64,000 nt of DNA from Bdellovibrio sp. ZAP7 (GTDB lineage: Bacteria > Bdellovibrionota > Bdellovibrionia > Bdellovibrionales > Bdellovibrionaceae): the NCBI RefSeq assembly GCF_006874645.1, contig NZ_CP030082.1, forward strand, positions 496,001 to 560,000, in the 5' to 3' direction. Made by a program: the position numbers and the translations under genes. The notes below the pieces were generated by a model, which worked only from the letters and a program-made list of their open reading frames with translations, had not been told where the DNA came from and ran no database searches. Within the stretch, counting starts at the first letter, position 1. The number at the start of each line of letters is the position of its first letter. Below are positions 17,255 to 26,863 of this stretch, piece after piece.

Positions 17255-17737
17255 ATGTTTGTTTCATTCTTTGAGAGCGTTAAATACGTAGGACACCTTT
17301 TGCCCATTTCTTTCTTAAGAATATTCCTGGGTTATTACTATTTAGAACAAGCTTTGCAAAAATATCGCGGCGATTTTTTAACTCGTCCACGCATTGCAGA
17401 TCAAATCGCAGAGTGGTTGCCAACCAGCCATGCACCGAATTGGTTTAAAATTTTTGCGAGTGCGCAGATGATTCCTAACTGGCAAACAGTGGCTTTTATC
17501 ATCGTGGGGCTGGAGTTTGCGATCGCGATTTCTTATATCATCGGCTACGTCGTTCGTCCGATCGCTTTGATCGGCATGCTTTTGTGCGTGACGATGCTTT
17601 TCATTTCGGGGCCGGGACACGAAGACTTTTACAAAACATTTCTGGCGATTCACCTGATCTTGGCGTGGGTGGGAGCAGGCCGTTGTCTGGGACTTGATTA
17701 TTATTACTTCAAACGCCGCCGTGGTATCTGGTGGTAA
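17255..17737 (+). CDS. DoxX-like integral membrane protein
   Basis: The ATG at 17255 gives a 160-residue protein with about four membrane segments. The DoxX-type opening is LRIFLGYYYLEQALQKY, and a later segment reads GPGHEDFYKTFLAIHLIL. DoxX/DoxD proteins are small inner-membrane proteins linked to quinone or thiosulfate chemistry in some species, but most are uncharacterised. It starts 13 bases after nth and ends 4 bases before the thiamine-binding protein gene. Co-transcription is likely; a shared function is not evident. Confidence 0.7.
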   Translation: MFVSFFESVKYVGHLLPISFLRIFLGYYYLEQALQKYRGDFLTRPRIADQIAEWLPTSHAPNWFKIFASAQMIPNWQTVAFIIVGLEFAIAISYIIGYVVRPIALIGMLLCVTMLFISGPGHEDFYKTFLAIHLILAWVGAGRCLGLDYYYFKRRRGIWW

Positions 17738-17741
17738 TGTT

Positions 17742-18782
17742 ATGAAAAATTTTATCGTTTTTATCGCAGTGGTATTTTTAGGATTATTTTTGGCACTTTT
17801 GAACCGCACGGAAACAAATACTTCCACAGGTGCTATGCCCACGTTGCGTGTTTTTGGTTATTCATCCTTCACGGGAAAATTTGGCCCGGGTCCTTTATTG
17901 AAAGCGGAGTTTGAAAAATCCTGCAACTGCAAATTGGAGTTTATCGAGGGCAGTGACTCGGGAATTCTACTTCAACGTTTGAAAATTGAAGGTGAAAGCT
18001 TAGGGGCGGATCTGGTGATCGGTCTTGATCAGTTTGATATTTCCAAAGCAACTGCGGAACAACAGTGGCGTAAAATGAATCTGGGTGATCTGAACGTCTA
18101 TGACGTGGTGAAACCGGCCTTGGCGAATAAATTTTTTGTTCCTTATGACTGGGGTGCTTTGACGTTTGTGATGCGCGCAGGAGAGCTTAAAAAAACTCCG
18201 GCAAAAATCGATGATCTTTTAGACCCTGAATTGACTAAGAAAATTTCTTTGGAAGATCCTCGTACCAGCTCGCCAGGAATGCAGTTCTTGTATTGGTTGG
18301 TAAAGTCAAAAGGCGAGGAAGAGGCATTTCAGTTTTTACAAAAGTTGATGCCACAGGTTCATAGCTTTTCTCCGACTTGGTCCGCAGCGTATGGTCTTTT
18401 CACTAATAAGCAGACGAAACTTGCTTACTCATATGTCACGTCTCCGCTGTATCATGAAATCGAAGAGAAAAAGAAAGATTATCAAGCGATCGTTTTTGCC
18501 GAGCCTTTGCCGGTGCAATTTGAATTCATGGGTATTCCTGAATTTTGCCGTCACTGCGAGCTTGCTGAAAAATTTGTAAATTTGATGCTTTCTCCGGCTG
18601 GTCAAAAAATCATTATGGAAAAGAACTATATGATGCCAGTGATGAAGGGGGTTCGTGATGGAACTCCTTTTGCGACAGTCCCTGAATATAAATCCGTTCC
18701 TGGATTTGAAATCATGCCTACGGCCGAAGTGGATCGCCTGTTAAAACGTTGGACTGAAGTTCGCCGAGGCAATCTCAATTGA
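17742..18782 (+). CDS. thiB: Thiamine-type ABC transporter substrate-binding protein
   Basis: Starting at the ATG at 17742, the 346-residue product has an N-terminal hydrophobic segment (IVFIAVVFLGLFLALL) acting as signal or anchor. Its ThiB-like core has LRVFGYSSF, FGPGPLLKAEFEKSC, GADLVIGLDQ and VPYDWGALTFV, all diagnostic of the thiamine/TPP-binding cluster of family 1 binding proteins. Permease and ATPase genes follow with overlaps. No TPP riboswitch was seen upstream. Thiamine as ligand is inferred from family resemblance. Confidence 0.88.
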   Translation: MKNFIVFIAVVFLGLFLALLNRTETNTSTGAMPTLRVFGYSSFTGKFGPGPLLKAEFEKSCNCKLEFIEGSDSGILLQRLKIEGESLGADLVIGLDQFDISKATAEQQWRKMNLGDLNVYDVVKPALANKFFVPYDWGALTFVMRAGELKKTPAKIDDLLDPELTKKISLEDPRTSSPGMQFLYWLVKSKGEEEAFQFLQKLMPQVHSFSPTWSAAYGLFTNKQTKLAYSYVTSPLYHEIEEKKKDYQAIVFAEPLPVQFEFMGIPEFCRHCELAEKFVNLMLSPAGQKIIMEKNYMMPVMKGVRDGTPFATVPEYKSVPGFEIMPTAEVDRLLKRWTEVRRGNLN

Positions 18783-20239
18783 GTTTGCGTAAACTTCTTC
18801 GCCTAGCTTTGGTTGTATTTCTGCTGTTCCCGTTTCTGTTTCTGCTGACGCAGTTCAGACCTCAGGAACTCCCGGATATGGCCGAAGTGTGGTGGGCTTT
18901 TAAAAATACTTTCATTCAAGCTTTGCTGTCTTCGGTATGCTCCCTGTTTTTGGGAATCTGGGCTTCATTTGGGATTCTGAATTTTCCCTCAGGAAAAAGC
19001 CGCTTGCGTCTGGTTTTGGAAGTGGCATGCCTGGTTCCAAACTTTTTGCCACCGCTTTTTATTCTGCTTTCCGTTTTGAATGTCGTGGATCCATTTCCCA
19101 TGGGAGTTTTGGGGATTGCCCTGGTTCACACGGTGATGAACTTTGGTTTGGTCGCAGTTCTTTTTACCAGCATTGTTGAAAGCAAAGTCGGTGGGGTGGC
19201 CGAGCTTTCCTATGTTGAGGGGGCGAGCCGTTGGCAGTTTATTTCCAAAGGACTGCTCCCGATGCTTAAGAAAGACCTTTGGCTTCTGGGACTGTTTATT
19301 TTTGTCGTTTGCTTTGGCAGTTTTTCTGTTCCGTTGATTGTGGGCGGAGGCAAAGGGACGACGATTGAAGTTTTGATCTATGAAAAGATCCGCTTGTCCA
19401 GTGATTGGGGTGGCGCGGTTTTCCTGGCGGCTTTGCAGTCGCTGTTTATTTTCGGGTTATCTTTGATCGTCGGTCGTGGCAAAGGCAGCACGGCCACTCG
19501 CTATGCGAATTTAAGTTTGCTGCGCACTCGGACGGGGATTGCGATCATTGTTGCCATTTCTTTGATGTATTTAACAGGCTATGTGCAGGGGCTTATCGCC
19601 GGCTTTGGAATGATGTCGACGCTGTACGAATACCAGTCAGCTTTGGCCTGGAGTTTTGTGGGAAGTATTCTGATTGGAATGACCGTCGGAATTTTCTGCT
19701 ATGCCGGTTTGATGTTGATCGCCTTTTGCTGGCCAAAATCCTGGTTCGACAAATTTTTGAATGGATATGTGGCGCCAAGTACTTCACTAGCTTGTTTCTG
19801 TCTGCTGATTTTAAGTCCCAACGAAGGTATCTTTCCTTTTGTTAAAATACCTGTTGCGCTGGTTCTCTTAAGTCTGAACGGCTTGTTTCGTATGGGTTGG
19901 GACAGTGAACTGCGCTCTTTGGATTCGCAGTTGAATGTGGCCTATGCGATGGGGGCTTCTCCGGTGCAGATTTTTAAAGAGATCATGTTTCCGCAGATTT
20001 CTGCCAAGGCGGGAATTCTTGCGGGTATCGGTGCCGTTTGGGCTTGTGGAGATTTTGCGGTTTCGCGCATTCTGGCGCATCGTGATTTAAGTATTGCGAT
20101 GATGACGGAAACTTTGATGTCGAGTTATCGCCTGAATCAGGCAACGGTTTTAAGTCTTTTGATTATCGTTGCTGGAATAATTTGTTTTGCTTTATGTGTG
20201 GGGGGAAGTCGTGTCCTTCGTCGAAAACTTACGCCGTGA
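18779..20239 (+). CDS. thiP: ABC transporter permease, ThiP-like (two fused permease domains)
   Basis: The 486-residue product starts at a TTG that overlaps the thiB stop. It has about 12 hydrophobic segments forming two homologous permease halves. Each half has an EAA-like loop: VEGASRWQFISKGLLPML in the first and AYAMGASPVQIFKEIMFPQ in the second. This duplicated layout is characteristic of ThiP and FbpB-type permeases. It lies in the inner membrane and partners the binding protein and ATPase encoded on either side. Confidence 0.88.
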   Translation: MSLRKLLRLALVVFLLFPFLFLLTQFRPQELPDMAEVWWAFKNTFIQALLSSVCSLFLGIWASFGILNFPSGKSRLRLVLEVACLVPNFLPPLFILLSVLNVVDPFPMGVLGIALVHTVMNFGLVAVLFTSIVESKVGGVAELSYVEGASRWQFISKGLLPMLKKDLWLLGLFIFVVCFGSFSVPLIVGGGKGTTIEVLIYEKIRLSSDWGGAVFLAALQSLFIFGLSLIVGRGKGSTATRYANLSLLRTRTGIAIIVAISLMYLTGYVQGLIAGFGMMSTLYEYQSALAWSFVGSILIGMTVGIFCYAGLMLIAFCWPKSWFDKFLNGYVAPSTSLACFCLLILSPNEGIFPFVKIPVALVLLSLNGLFRMGWDSELRSLDSQLNVAYAMGASPVQIFKEIMFPQISAKAGILAGIGAVWACGDFAVSRILAHRDLSIAMMTETLMSSYRLNQATVLSLLIIVAGIICFALCVGGSRVLRRKLTP

Positions 20240-20852
20240 TTATGGTGACTTTAAAATTGATATTCCTCGTTGGGAGATCCTGGATCAGGGGGTGACCGTA
20301 TTGTCAGGCCCTTCCGGCTCTGGAAAGACCACCGCTTTTAGAATGCTTTTGGGATTGGAAGATTGCCCAGGAATGAAGTGGACCTTTGATGGTCAGGATT
20401 TGGCGAAACTAAAAACTCCAGATCGCCGATTGGGCGTTGTATTTCAAACTTTGGATTTGTTTCCTCATATGACGGCGCGGGAAAATATCCTGTTCGCAGC
20501 CCGTGCCCGCGGGATTCCCGAAGAGAAAGTCAGAACTCGTCTTAAAGACCTGACTCAAAGTTTGAAAATGGAATCTTTCTTAGATCGTTCTGCTTCGATT
20601 ATTTCCGGGGGTGAAAAACAGCGTGTGGCTATTGCCCGGGCCTTGATGGGTGAGCCCCGCCTGTTGTTATTGGATGAGCCATTTTCAGCTTTGGATCAGG
20701 AACTTCGTGAAGACAGTCGTCGCTTGGTTAAATCTGTCATTGAAGCGGAGAAAATTCCCACGCTTTTGGTAACTCACGATCCTAAAGACATCGAAGTCCT
20801 TGCGAATAAGGTTTTCTATATCCGCAACGGCTCTATCGTTTCTGAAAGCTAA
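20211..20852 (+). CDS. thiQ: ABC transporter ATP-binding protein, ThiQ-like
   Basis: The GTG at 20211 with GGGGGGAAG just upstream is the likely start, overlapping the permease gene by 29 bases. The 213-residue ATPase has Walker A GPSGSGKTT, Q-loop VFQTLDLFPH, signature ISGGEKQR, Walker B LLLLDEPFSALD and the switch His in VTHD. Its short length, without the C-terminal regulatory domain, fits ThiQ. It energises import through the adjacent permease. Confidence 0.92.
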   Translation: MSFVENLRRDYGDFKIDIPRWEILDQGVTVLSGPSGSGKTTAFRMLLGLEDCPGMKWTFDGQDLAKLKTPDRRLGVVFQTLDLFPHMTARENILFAARARGIPEEKVRTRLKDLTQSLKMESFLDRSASIISGGEKQRVAIARALMGEPRLLLLDEPFSALDQELREDSRRLVKSVIEAEKIPTLLVTHDPKDIEVLANKVFYIRNGSIVSES

Positions 20853-20861
20853 GTGCATAAT

Positions 20862-21710
20862 TTATTTTGCAGACCGATTTCTGTTCGATTGAATGCGGAA
20901 TAAATCAATATTCATACAGACAACTTGCTCGGCATCGCCGTAGCTTTCAAGGTTGTCTGAAATATGCTTAATCCACTCTTGAAGTTCTCGGCGAACTTTT
21001 TTAAATCCTGATTCGGAAATAGACATTGGAGCTGTAAACATCATTTCTTCTTCAGAAATAGAGTTCGCTCTGTCAATTGCGCGGAGTCGCCAGTTGGTCT
21101 GATGTTGTTTTAAAAATGGGGAGCCTTTGGGGACAAAGGTTCGTTGGAGTCCAAGCTGGTAAAACAATCCCGTCTTTTTTATTAGCTGTCTTTGCAGTAA
21201 AAATTCAATGACCGTATTGAGTTCACCGGCTTCGTACTCGGGAAATGCTTGGTGAATTTCTTCGATAGTTTTGCCTTCGCCCAATGAGCAAAACAGTCTT
21301 ATCCCAGAGTAAACCCACGAAGAATAGAATTGGCTTTTTTCGGCGTCGGTAAGCTCGGCACTGTTGGTGACGACATTGGCAATTTTCAAGGACTCCTGCC
21401 TGATCTTATCCAGCTTTTTTTTAAAGTGCTTTTTTACTTCGTGGTGAGAGGCACGCTCTGCTTCGATCAATGCTAGCCAATATTCCATTTCAAGTTCTGA
21501 CCAAGAGAAGAATCGCCCAATCAGATAACCTTGATCTACGGTCATTATTTTTATGCCGGAAAGGAACTGACTAACTTGAGGTGAAGCGACCCCAAGGTGC
21601 TCTGCCATCTGCTTCACTAATCCGCGACCTTTTTGTGGGTGCATCTGGATATAGCTTTTCAATAACGAAGAAGGGCTTAAATGGGTAAATATGTCGAGAT
21701 TTTTAGTCAT
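20862..21710 (-). CDS. TIGR02147/DUF4423 family putative regulator
   Basis: The 282-residue product has the family layout. An N-terminal helix-turn-helix lies at about residues 25-75 (MAEHLGVASPQVSQFLSG). A helical linker follows, then the C-terminal DUF4423 part with FYSSWVYSGIRLFCSL and HQTNWRLRAIDRA. The family is common in Bdellovibrio and Fibrobacter and is presumed to bind DNA; targets are unknown. There is no Shine-Dalgarno before the ATG at 21710. Instead an AAGTA...TACTT inverted motif lies nine bases upstream. It faces away from the secreted-protein genes at 22257 and 22656. Confidence 0.85.
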   Translation of the reverse strand: MTKNLDIFTHLSPSSLLKSYIQMHPQKGRGLVKQMAEHLGVASPQVSQFLSGIKIMTVDQGYLIGRFFSWSELEMEYWLALIEAERASHHEVKKHFKKKLDKIRQESLKIANVVTNSAELTDAEKSQFYSSWVYSGIRLFCSLGEGKTIEEIHQAFPEYEAGELNTVIEFLLQRQLIKKTGLFYQLGLQRTFVPKGSPFLKQHQTNWRLRAIDRANSISEEEMMFTAPMSISESGFKKVRRELQEWIKHISDNLESYGDAEQVVCMNIDLFRIQSNRNRSAK

Positions 21711-21718
21711 TATAATAT

Positions 21719-21736
21719 AAGTATATTAAAATACTT
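21719..21736. promoter_or_regulatory. Inverted AAGTA/TACTT motif, candidate autoregulatory operator
   Basis: AAGTA-N8-TACTT lies in an extremely AT-rich gap, nine bases before the start of the TIGR02147 gene and overlapping its probable -10 region. A related palindrome precedes the second TIGR02147 gene at 49437-49453. Confidence 0.4.
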
Positions 21737-21861
21737 AAGATTTGAATATAGCCCATAGGCTAATAATTAAGTTATTTATTAATAACAAATCTAACGACTC
21801 AAATGCGGCAATGCGCTATCTTCCAGCCATCGAAACGAGATGAGTTTGGTTCGGAGGAACG

Positions 21862-22098
21862 GTGAAGCAGCGATCTGAATATTTTAAAAAGATTCTCACC
21901 AATGAATATCAGAGAAGACTTCAACAAACTGGCAAGTACTCGTTTCGAGCTTTTGCTCACAGTCTAGAAATCGATCCTTCAAGCCTTCACGACATCATGA
22001 AAGGTGAGCGGAAAGTGGGAGAGAAGGTCATACGAAAACTTGGTGAAAAAATCGGGATGACCTTGGCTGAAGTTGAAGAGCTTCTTGCCAAAAAGTGA
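21862..22098 (+). CDS. Small helix-turn-helix protein resembling the N-terminal half of TIGR02147 proteins
   Basis: A 78-residue all-helical protein from a GTG start with GGAGGAACG upstream. The pattern YFKKILTNEYQRR, then YSFRAFAHSLEIDPSSLHDIMKGERKV, resembles the N-terminal DNA-binding half of the TIGR02147 family. The DUF4423 half is absent, so it is either a standalone DNA-binding relative or a truncated paralogue. It is divergent from a full TIGR02147 gene and could share or compete for its operator. Function is inferred from fold only. Confidence 0.7.
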   Translation: MKQRSEYFKKILTNEYQRRLQQTGKYSFRAFAHSLEIDPSSLHDIMKGERKVGEKVIRKLGEKIGMTLAEVEELLAKK

Positions 22099-22256
22099 AA
22101 CGGTAAAGGGCAATTATCGGCAGTTCGACAGAGGCTTCCAAAAAATGCCCACAGCAAATTTCAGATATTGAGAATGGTGTGGGCAAAAATATGGTCAGTA
22201 ATTTGAATATGTTTTTAAGTCAGTACCCATTAAACAAAAACCTTAAGGAGGTTTCT

Positions 22257-22571
22257 ATGAAAAAAGCAGTTCTTTCTTGTATCGCCGCGATGACTTTGGT
22301 TTCTACTGTAGCTCACGCATCTGAATATACGTGCCTTGGTGTCGATGAAAACAACGGTCTCGCTCGCGTAAATACAGAGGTTGATCCGACTCAATCAATT
22401 AAACCTTTCGGCCATGTTAAAGGCCAAGAAGTCCGCTTGATGGAGGATGATGGTCATCTATCTCTTAACATTAAAAAAGCAGATGGAACGATGATCATTA
22501 TCGTTGCAATGCCCGGCGGTCTTTTATTTCAAGACGGCACCATTAATTTGAGCTGTGTTAAAGGTCGTTAG
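22257..22571 (+). CDS. Small secreted protein, unknown
   Basis: The ATG at 22257 is preceded by AAGGAGG and opens a signal peptide (MKKAVLSCIAAMTLVSTVAHA). The mature part is about 83 residues, begins SEYTCLGVDENNG and ends LSCVKGR, with one cysteine near each end as if disulphide-closed. This small beta-rich architecture with terminal cysteines also appears in the secreted proteins at 1328 and 45395. No family was recognised. Confidence 0.75.
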   Translation: MKKAVLSCIAAMTLVSTVAHASEYTCLGVDENNGLARVNTEVDPTQSIKPFGHVKGQEVRLMEDDGHLSLNIKKADGTMIIIVAMPGGLLFQDGTINLSCVKGR

Positions 22572-22655
22572 TTTTTATTGTCGCGGGGATGGTGAGAAAT
22601 ACTGTCCTCGCGGTCCGGCATTTGCTTTAGCCAATACTAATGCGGGAGACGCGCA

Positions 22656-23909
22656 ATGAGAGGCTTTACAATGAGAACTGTTGTCTATTTTATTTACAGC
22701 TTCATTGCCCAATTTGTCATAGGGCTTTCTTTGGCCCATGCCGCTGAATCAGCATCTTCAAAAGAAAAATCCATAAGTAAGGAATTGCCCGCCGTTTACG
22801 ATTCTGTTGGAAATATGAAACGCCAACTAAATGCAAGCAAGGTGGATGGTCGAAAAGAGTTCCTCAGCCCTTCCGTCGCGATGGGTGGGCCAGGCATGGA
22901 TGGTGGTGGTGGCGGCACGGTACTGACCTCTGATGGTCAGCTGCGACTTTTGGATTTAGCTCTTGCTGAACAACTTCCCTTACGACCTTTTGAGAACTCC
23001 AGCTATCTAGATATTTTAGCTCCCATGGGGTTCTACGTTCGCAACGTGGCGCGTGTTGTTCCCAATCGCTCGTTCTTTGCATGTGGTGCTGAGCTCCTAA
23101 GACGCCAAGATAATGTTTTACTGAATTCTATAAAACCCGAGGGTCTTGATGTGATAGTTGTTTTTACCGAGGTGCCTTTAAGTCAGAAGGAGTCTCGCCT
23201 TGCGCAGGTAGTATTTGAGTCACCCAACGGACATGGCTACCCTTATGAGGCGACACAACTGCCGAAAGATGCGTTAGCAAGTCCGAGCTTGCCAATCAGC
23301 TATCAAAGGCCGGTGGCTTCCTACGCAGCTCAGTCTGTAGATAGTTTAGGATGGTTCCCTCGACAAACTTTATTGGTGAACTCGCAACTCTATAACAAAT
23401 TGTCGTTGCAAGATCGTTGTGCTTTGCAGGTTCATGAGATCTTTAGATACCTTTCTAACTCCGGTAAACTTGAAGATCTGGATATATCTCGGTTATTGAC
23501 GAGACCCTTGGGGACGCAAGAGATTCAGAACTTAACGACTAAAGTTTCGCATTTGCAAACTGTTCGTTTAGATGAAATTCCCGCGACGGATCTTTTCAAG
23601 GGACTGAGTATTTCTCAGCAAGGAAGTATTGCGAATCTTATGAACCTTGATGCTGACTCAATCAGACTTATTGAAAAATTGATGATTTCTGCTGGGCTAG
23701 TTAAAAGTGAAGTTGGCAGCAATGGATTTGCGGATCAAATGAATATTCTGAAAAATGTAGAACTTCCGCAACGAGTCGCACCGATTGAAGTTATTATGGC
23801 CGAGACAAAATACGAAGACTTGACCCCTCACGGGCAAGCGCGTTTTCGTTATCAGCAAGAAAAACTTAAAGGGAAAGTTTTAGATTTAAGAAAATTGATT
23901 TCTGAATAA
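22656..23909 (+). CDS. Secreted protein with an HEIFR motif (possible zincin-like family)
   Basis: The 417-residue product has a signal peptide ending near AHAAES, a glycine run (GGGGGTVL, about 83-90) and, at 260-264, HEIFR within CALQVHEIFRYL. The HExxx helix recalls metallopeptidase active sites. A third zinc ligand is not obvious, so catalysis is unproven. The secreted protein at 49539 has the same order of Gly-rich segment then HELFR, and also sits beside a TIGR02147 gene. GGGAGA precedes the ATG. Confidence 0.65.
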   Translation: MRGFTMRTVVYFIYSFIAQFVIGLSLAHAAESASSKEKSISKELPAVYDSVGNMKRQLNASKVDGRKEFLSPSVAMGGPGMDGGGGGTVLTSDGQLRLLDLALAEQLPLRPFENSSYLDILAPMGFYVRNVARVVPNRSFFACGAELLRRQDNVLLNSIKPEGLDVIVVFTEVPLSQKESRLAQVVFESPNGHGYPYEATQLPKDALASPSLPISYQRPVASYAAQSVDSLGWFPRQTLLVNSQLYNKLSLQDRCALQVHEIFRYLSNSGKLEDLDISRLLTRPLGTQEIQNLTTKVSHLQTVRLDEIPATDLFKGLSISQQGSIANLMNLDADSIRLIEKLMISAGLVKSEVGSNGFADQMNILKNVELPQRVAPIEVIMAETKYEDLTPHGQARFRYQQEKLKGKVLDLRKLISE

Positions 23910-23926
23910 AATCACGCCGATAATGG

Positions 23927-26746
23927 TTAGATTGTATAGCGCTGAACCATTTCAAGCAGCGCTGTTTTCTTAACGGGCTTCGTTAGATGCTCTGTGCATC
24001 CGGCATCCAGTGATTTCTGAATATCTTCAGCCATGGCATTCGCACTGACCGCAATGATTGGAACTGGTTTGTGGTGATGGGTCTTTTCCCATTCGCGAAT
24101 CTTGCGAGTGGCAACATAGCCATCCATCACCGGCATCTGAATGTCCATCAGGATGATATCAAAGTTTCCGTTCGTAGCTTTTTCAACAGCGACAGCGCCA
24201 TTTTCTGCCTGCACGATATCAAATGGGAATTTCTTTAAATACGTCAATAGCAAGAAGCGGTTGTCTTCGGTGTCGTCGACGATCAGGATGCGACCATTAC
24301 GGTTGATATTCTGCGCGATTTGCGGAATTCCTTTTGATTCCTCAAATGGACGGGGTGCTTCCACCACGGAATCCGTGGGAATGTATGGAACTGTAAAGGC
24401 AAAAGTACTTCCCTGGTTCTCGCGGCTTTCAAACCAGATCTTACCACCCATAAGCTCAACTAAGTTTTTCGAAATTGTCAGGCCTAAACCGCTGCCTCCA
24501 AATTTACGAGTGATCGAGCTGTCGGCCTGAACGAAGTTTTGGAACAGAAGATGTTGCTTATCCTTAGGGATACCTGTCCCGGTATCGCGAATTTGGAACA
24601 GGACATTCTTTTTAGTTTCGTCTTCAAACTCGGCGGTGACGGCGATCTCTCCAGATTGAGTAAATTTGATCGCATTCCCGATCAAATTAAACAGGATCTG
24701 GCGTAAACGTGTTGGATCTCCGATGATATGTGGTCGTTCTCCATCCAGATTCACAGTCAGATGGAAATCCAGATTTTTCTCGGCCGCCTTTTGTTTCAAG
24801 ATATCGCAAATGTTCTTCGTCGTCGCAATCAGATCGAACGCAATTTTTTCGATACGAACTTCGCGGGCTTCGATTTTTGAGATATCCAAAATATCATTGA
24901 TCAAGGAAAGCAGATTTTCACCGGCGTTCGCGCAAACTTGAACCAATTGCGCCTGCTCCGGTTTTAAATCCGATTCTGAAAGAATATCTGTGATACCGAT
25001 AATCGCATTCAGCGGGGTGCGGATTTCATGGGACATACGCGCCAAGAATTCCGATTTAGCCTGAGAAGCTTTGACCGCTTGCTCCCGGGCTTGGATCAGG
25101 GCTTGCTCGCTTTGGATACGATCGGTGATATCTGTTCCAACGAATACGAACGTCAGATCTTTCGAAGTTCTGTTCGGTAAAGCCGCCCAGTTCATCAGAA
25201 TAGGAATACGATGTCCATCAACGTTCGTGATCTCGGCCTGGATACTGTGGCGGGTTTGCAAAAGCCACGTGTAGTTTTTAAATTCTGGCTGGGCATGTAT
25301 CAGATTTTTTAAATCCACCTGAGAAACTTGATTAGGGGAAAGACCCAAAAGCTTCAAAGCGTATTCATTGGCCTGAGAAATCATGTAAGACGACTGGCGC
25401 CAGTCATCATGGTGGATGACTTTTACGATGAACAGGAAGGCTTTGATGGATTGGATGACGCTATCCAGGAACTCTTTGGATACGGTGGTGGTTTCAAGAC
25501 GATCTGCGAGCTGATTGTACTTGGTAACGAGCATCCCGATCTCGTCGCGCGATTGATAATTGATTTTTTGAGTCAGATTGCTGGTACCCAGTTTTTCCAG
25601 ACGGTCCGTCAAAAGCTGAATTGGCTCAACCACTTTTCCGGTCGCAGCGAACGTCGCAAAGAAGAACAGGATAAAGATGAGGACGGCCGCGGCACTCGAT
25701 GCAATCGCGATACGGTCCAAAACTGCAAAGGCTTCGCTTTCGTCAATTTTCGTTTGAATGTACCAAAGCTCACCGTTGGGAAGATAGATCTTACCGATCG
25801 AACGAATGACCTTCTGATTACGATAGTCTGTTCCTAGCTCCCGCACCTCGCTGAGGTTTTCAATTTTCTTGATGTCCTCGTCCCCGCGATTGCTGGCTGG
25901 AGTGTTCGCCTGGGGGGGAGCACCTTCGACATCTTCCGTACGGAAACGACCGGTATTGCGCAAGCTCCAGTCCTCACCGTAAATCAGCGTTTCACCAGTT
26001 TGACCCATACCGTGTGTCGCCCAGGCAAAGTTATCACTGGTAATACGATCGATTTCAGAAATAGAAATCTTGATAACCACAGCTCCTAGAAATTTTCCGC
26101 TGCGAATAATCGGCGAGGCGACATAGCCCGTGGTGAATTTGACACTGACCGGATCTTTTTCGAAATCCAAAAATAGTGTGGAACCTTCTTGCGCTTTTTG
26201 GGCCCAGTTAAACAGATCTTTAAGTTTTGCTGTCCCCGGTGTTTCATCGAAAACGGAAATTCCGTCATCGAAATCTTTACGAGTGGTGTATAGCACTCGA
26301 CCTTCAGGATCGATTAAGGCCATGTCGTAAATGTTGAAATCTAAAACGTAATTGTCCAATAAGCGGCGGAATTCTGGAAAAGATTCCGCGTTTGAAGATT
26401 GCAAAAGGTTATCGGTCAACTCATGGGAAGAAATCAGGTTGATCGCCATCTGCAAATCGCGGAAATAGTTTTCAATAGCTGTGGTTTTTGCGATACGAAT
26501 TTGCGTCAGACGCTCATAGGTACTATCGACGATCGTTGACTCCACGATTTTCAAACCGATCAAAGCAACGACAAAGGTGGCCAAAAACACCGAGACGAGA
26601 TTAAAAAGGAAAATTCTTAAACGTAAAGTCACCTTAGTATCAGTGATACAGAGTGAATCCATATCAATCAACGAGTAGTTATTTGTCCCTCTGAAAACAG
26701 GTCGTTTTTCTATGGTTGTTAGATTTTTGTAACGGGGATGACGCAT
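23927..26746 (-). CDS. Membrane hybrid sensor histidine kinase (Cache-HAMP-PAS-HisKA-ATPase-REC)
   Basis: A 939-residue hybrid kinase. TM1 is at about 45-66, a periplasmic dCache-type sensor at 70-340, TM2 at 347-369 and HAMP at 370-422. A PAS-like domain (430-545) is followed by HisKA with His573 in SHEIRTPLN and an ATPase with NAIKFT, DTGTGIP and GSGLGL boxes. A C-terminal receiver has DD824-825, phospho-Asp868 in LMDIQMP and Lys923. Ligand and output are unknown; no partner gene is adjacent. The start is uncertain: no good ribosome site precedes 26746, and an inner ATG at 26662 has none either. Confidence 0.88.
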   Translation of the reverse strand: MRHPRYKNLTTIEKRPVFRGTNNYSLIDMDSLCITDTKVTLRLRIFLFNLVSVFLATFVVALIGLKIVESTIVDSTYERLTQIRIAKTTAIENYFRDLQMAINLISSHELTDNLLQSSNAESFPEFRRLLDNYVLDFNIYDMALIDPEGRVLYTTRKDFDDGISVFDETPGTAKLKDLFNWAQKAQEGSTLFLDFEKDPVSVKFTTGYVASPIIRSGKFLGAVVIKISISEIDRITSDNFAWATHGMGQTGETLIYGEDWSLRNTGRFRTEDVEGAPPQANTPASNRGDEDIKKIENLSEVRELGTDYRNQKVIRSIGKIYLPNGELWYIQTKIDESEAFAVLDRIAIASSAAAVLIFILFFFATFAATGKVVEPIQLLTDRLEKLGTSNLTQKINYQSRDEIGMLVTKYNQLADRLETTTVSKEFLDSVIQSIKAFLFIVKVIHHDDWRQSSYMISQANEYALKLLGLSPNQVSQVDLKNLIHAQPEFKNYTWLLQTRHSIQAEITNVDGHRIPILMNWAALPNRTSKDLTFVFVGTDITDRIQSEQALIQAREQAVKASQAKSEFLARMSHEIRTPLNAIIGITDILSESDLKPEQAQLVQVCANAGENLLSLINDILDISKIEAREVRIEKIAFDLIATTKNICDILKQKAAEKNLDFHLTVNLDGERPHIIGDPTRLRQILFNLIGNAIKFTQSGEIAVTAEFEDETKKNVLFQIRDTGTGIPKDKQHLLFQNFVQADSSITRKFGGSGLGLTISKNLVELMGGKIWFESRENQGSTFAFTVPYIPTDSVVEAPRPFEESKGIPQIAQNINRNGRILIVDDTEDNRFLLLTYLKKFPFDIVQAENGAVAVEKATNGNFDIILMDIQMPVMDGYVATRKIREWEKTHHHKPVPIIAVSANAMAEDIQKSLDAGCTEHLTKPVKKTALLEMVQRYTI

Positions 26747-26863
26747 CCCAATTTTGCCACTGCAGACAAAACGTTCTCAGATAGTAATTTGTCTTTTGTC
26801 TACGGAAGTGAAATTTTGGGCAAGTATGGTTATTACTAAATAATCATTGGGCGAGGAGGCACC

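Noticed and set aside
17255-17745. TPP riboswitch controlling thiBPQ
   Set aside because: The gaps before thiB and before the DoxX gene are 4 and 13 bases, and no TPP-box sequence was seen further upstream.
23914-23925. GCCGATAA box after the HEIFR gene
   Set aside because: No matching -35 at 11 bases and no gene starts downstream on that strand.
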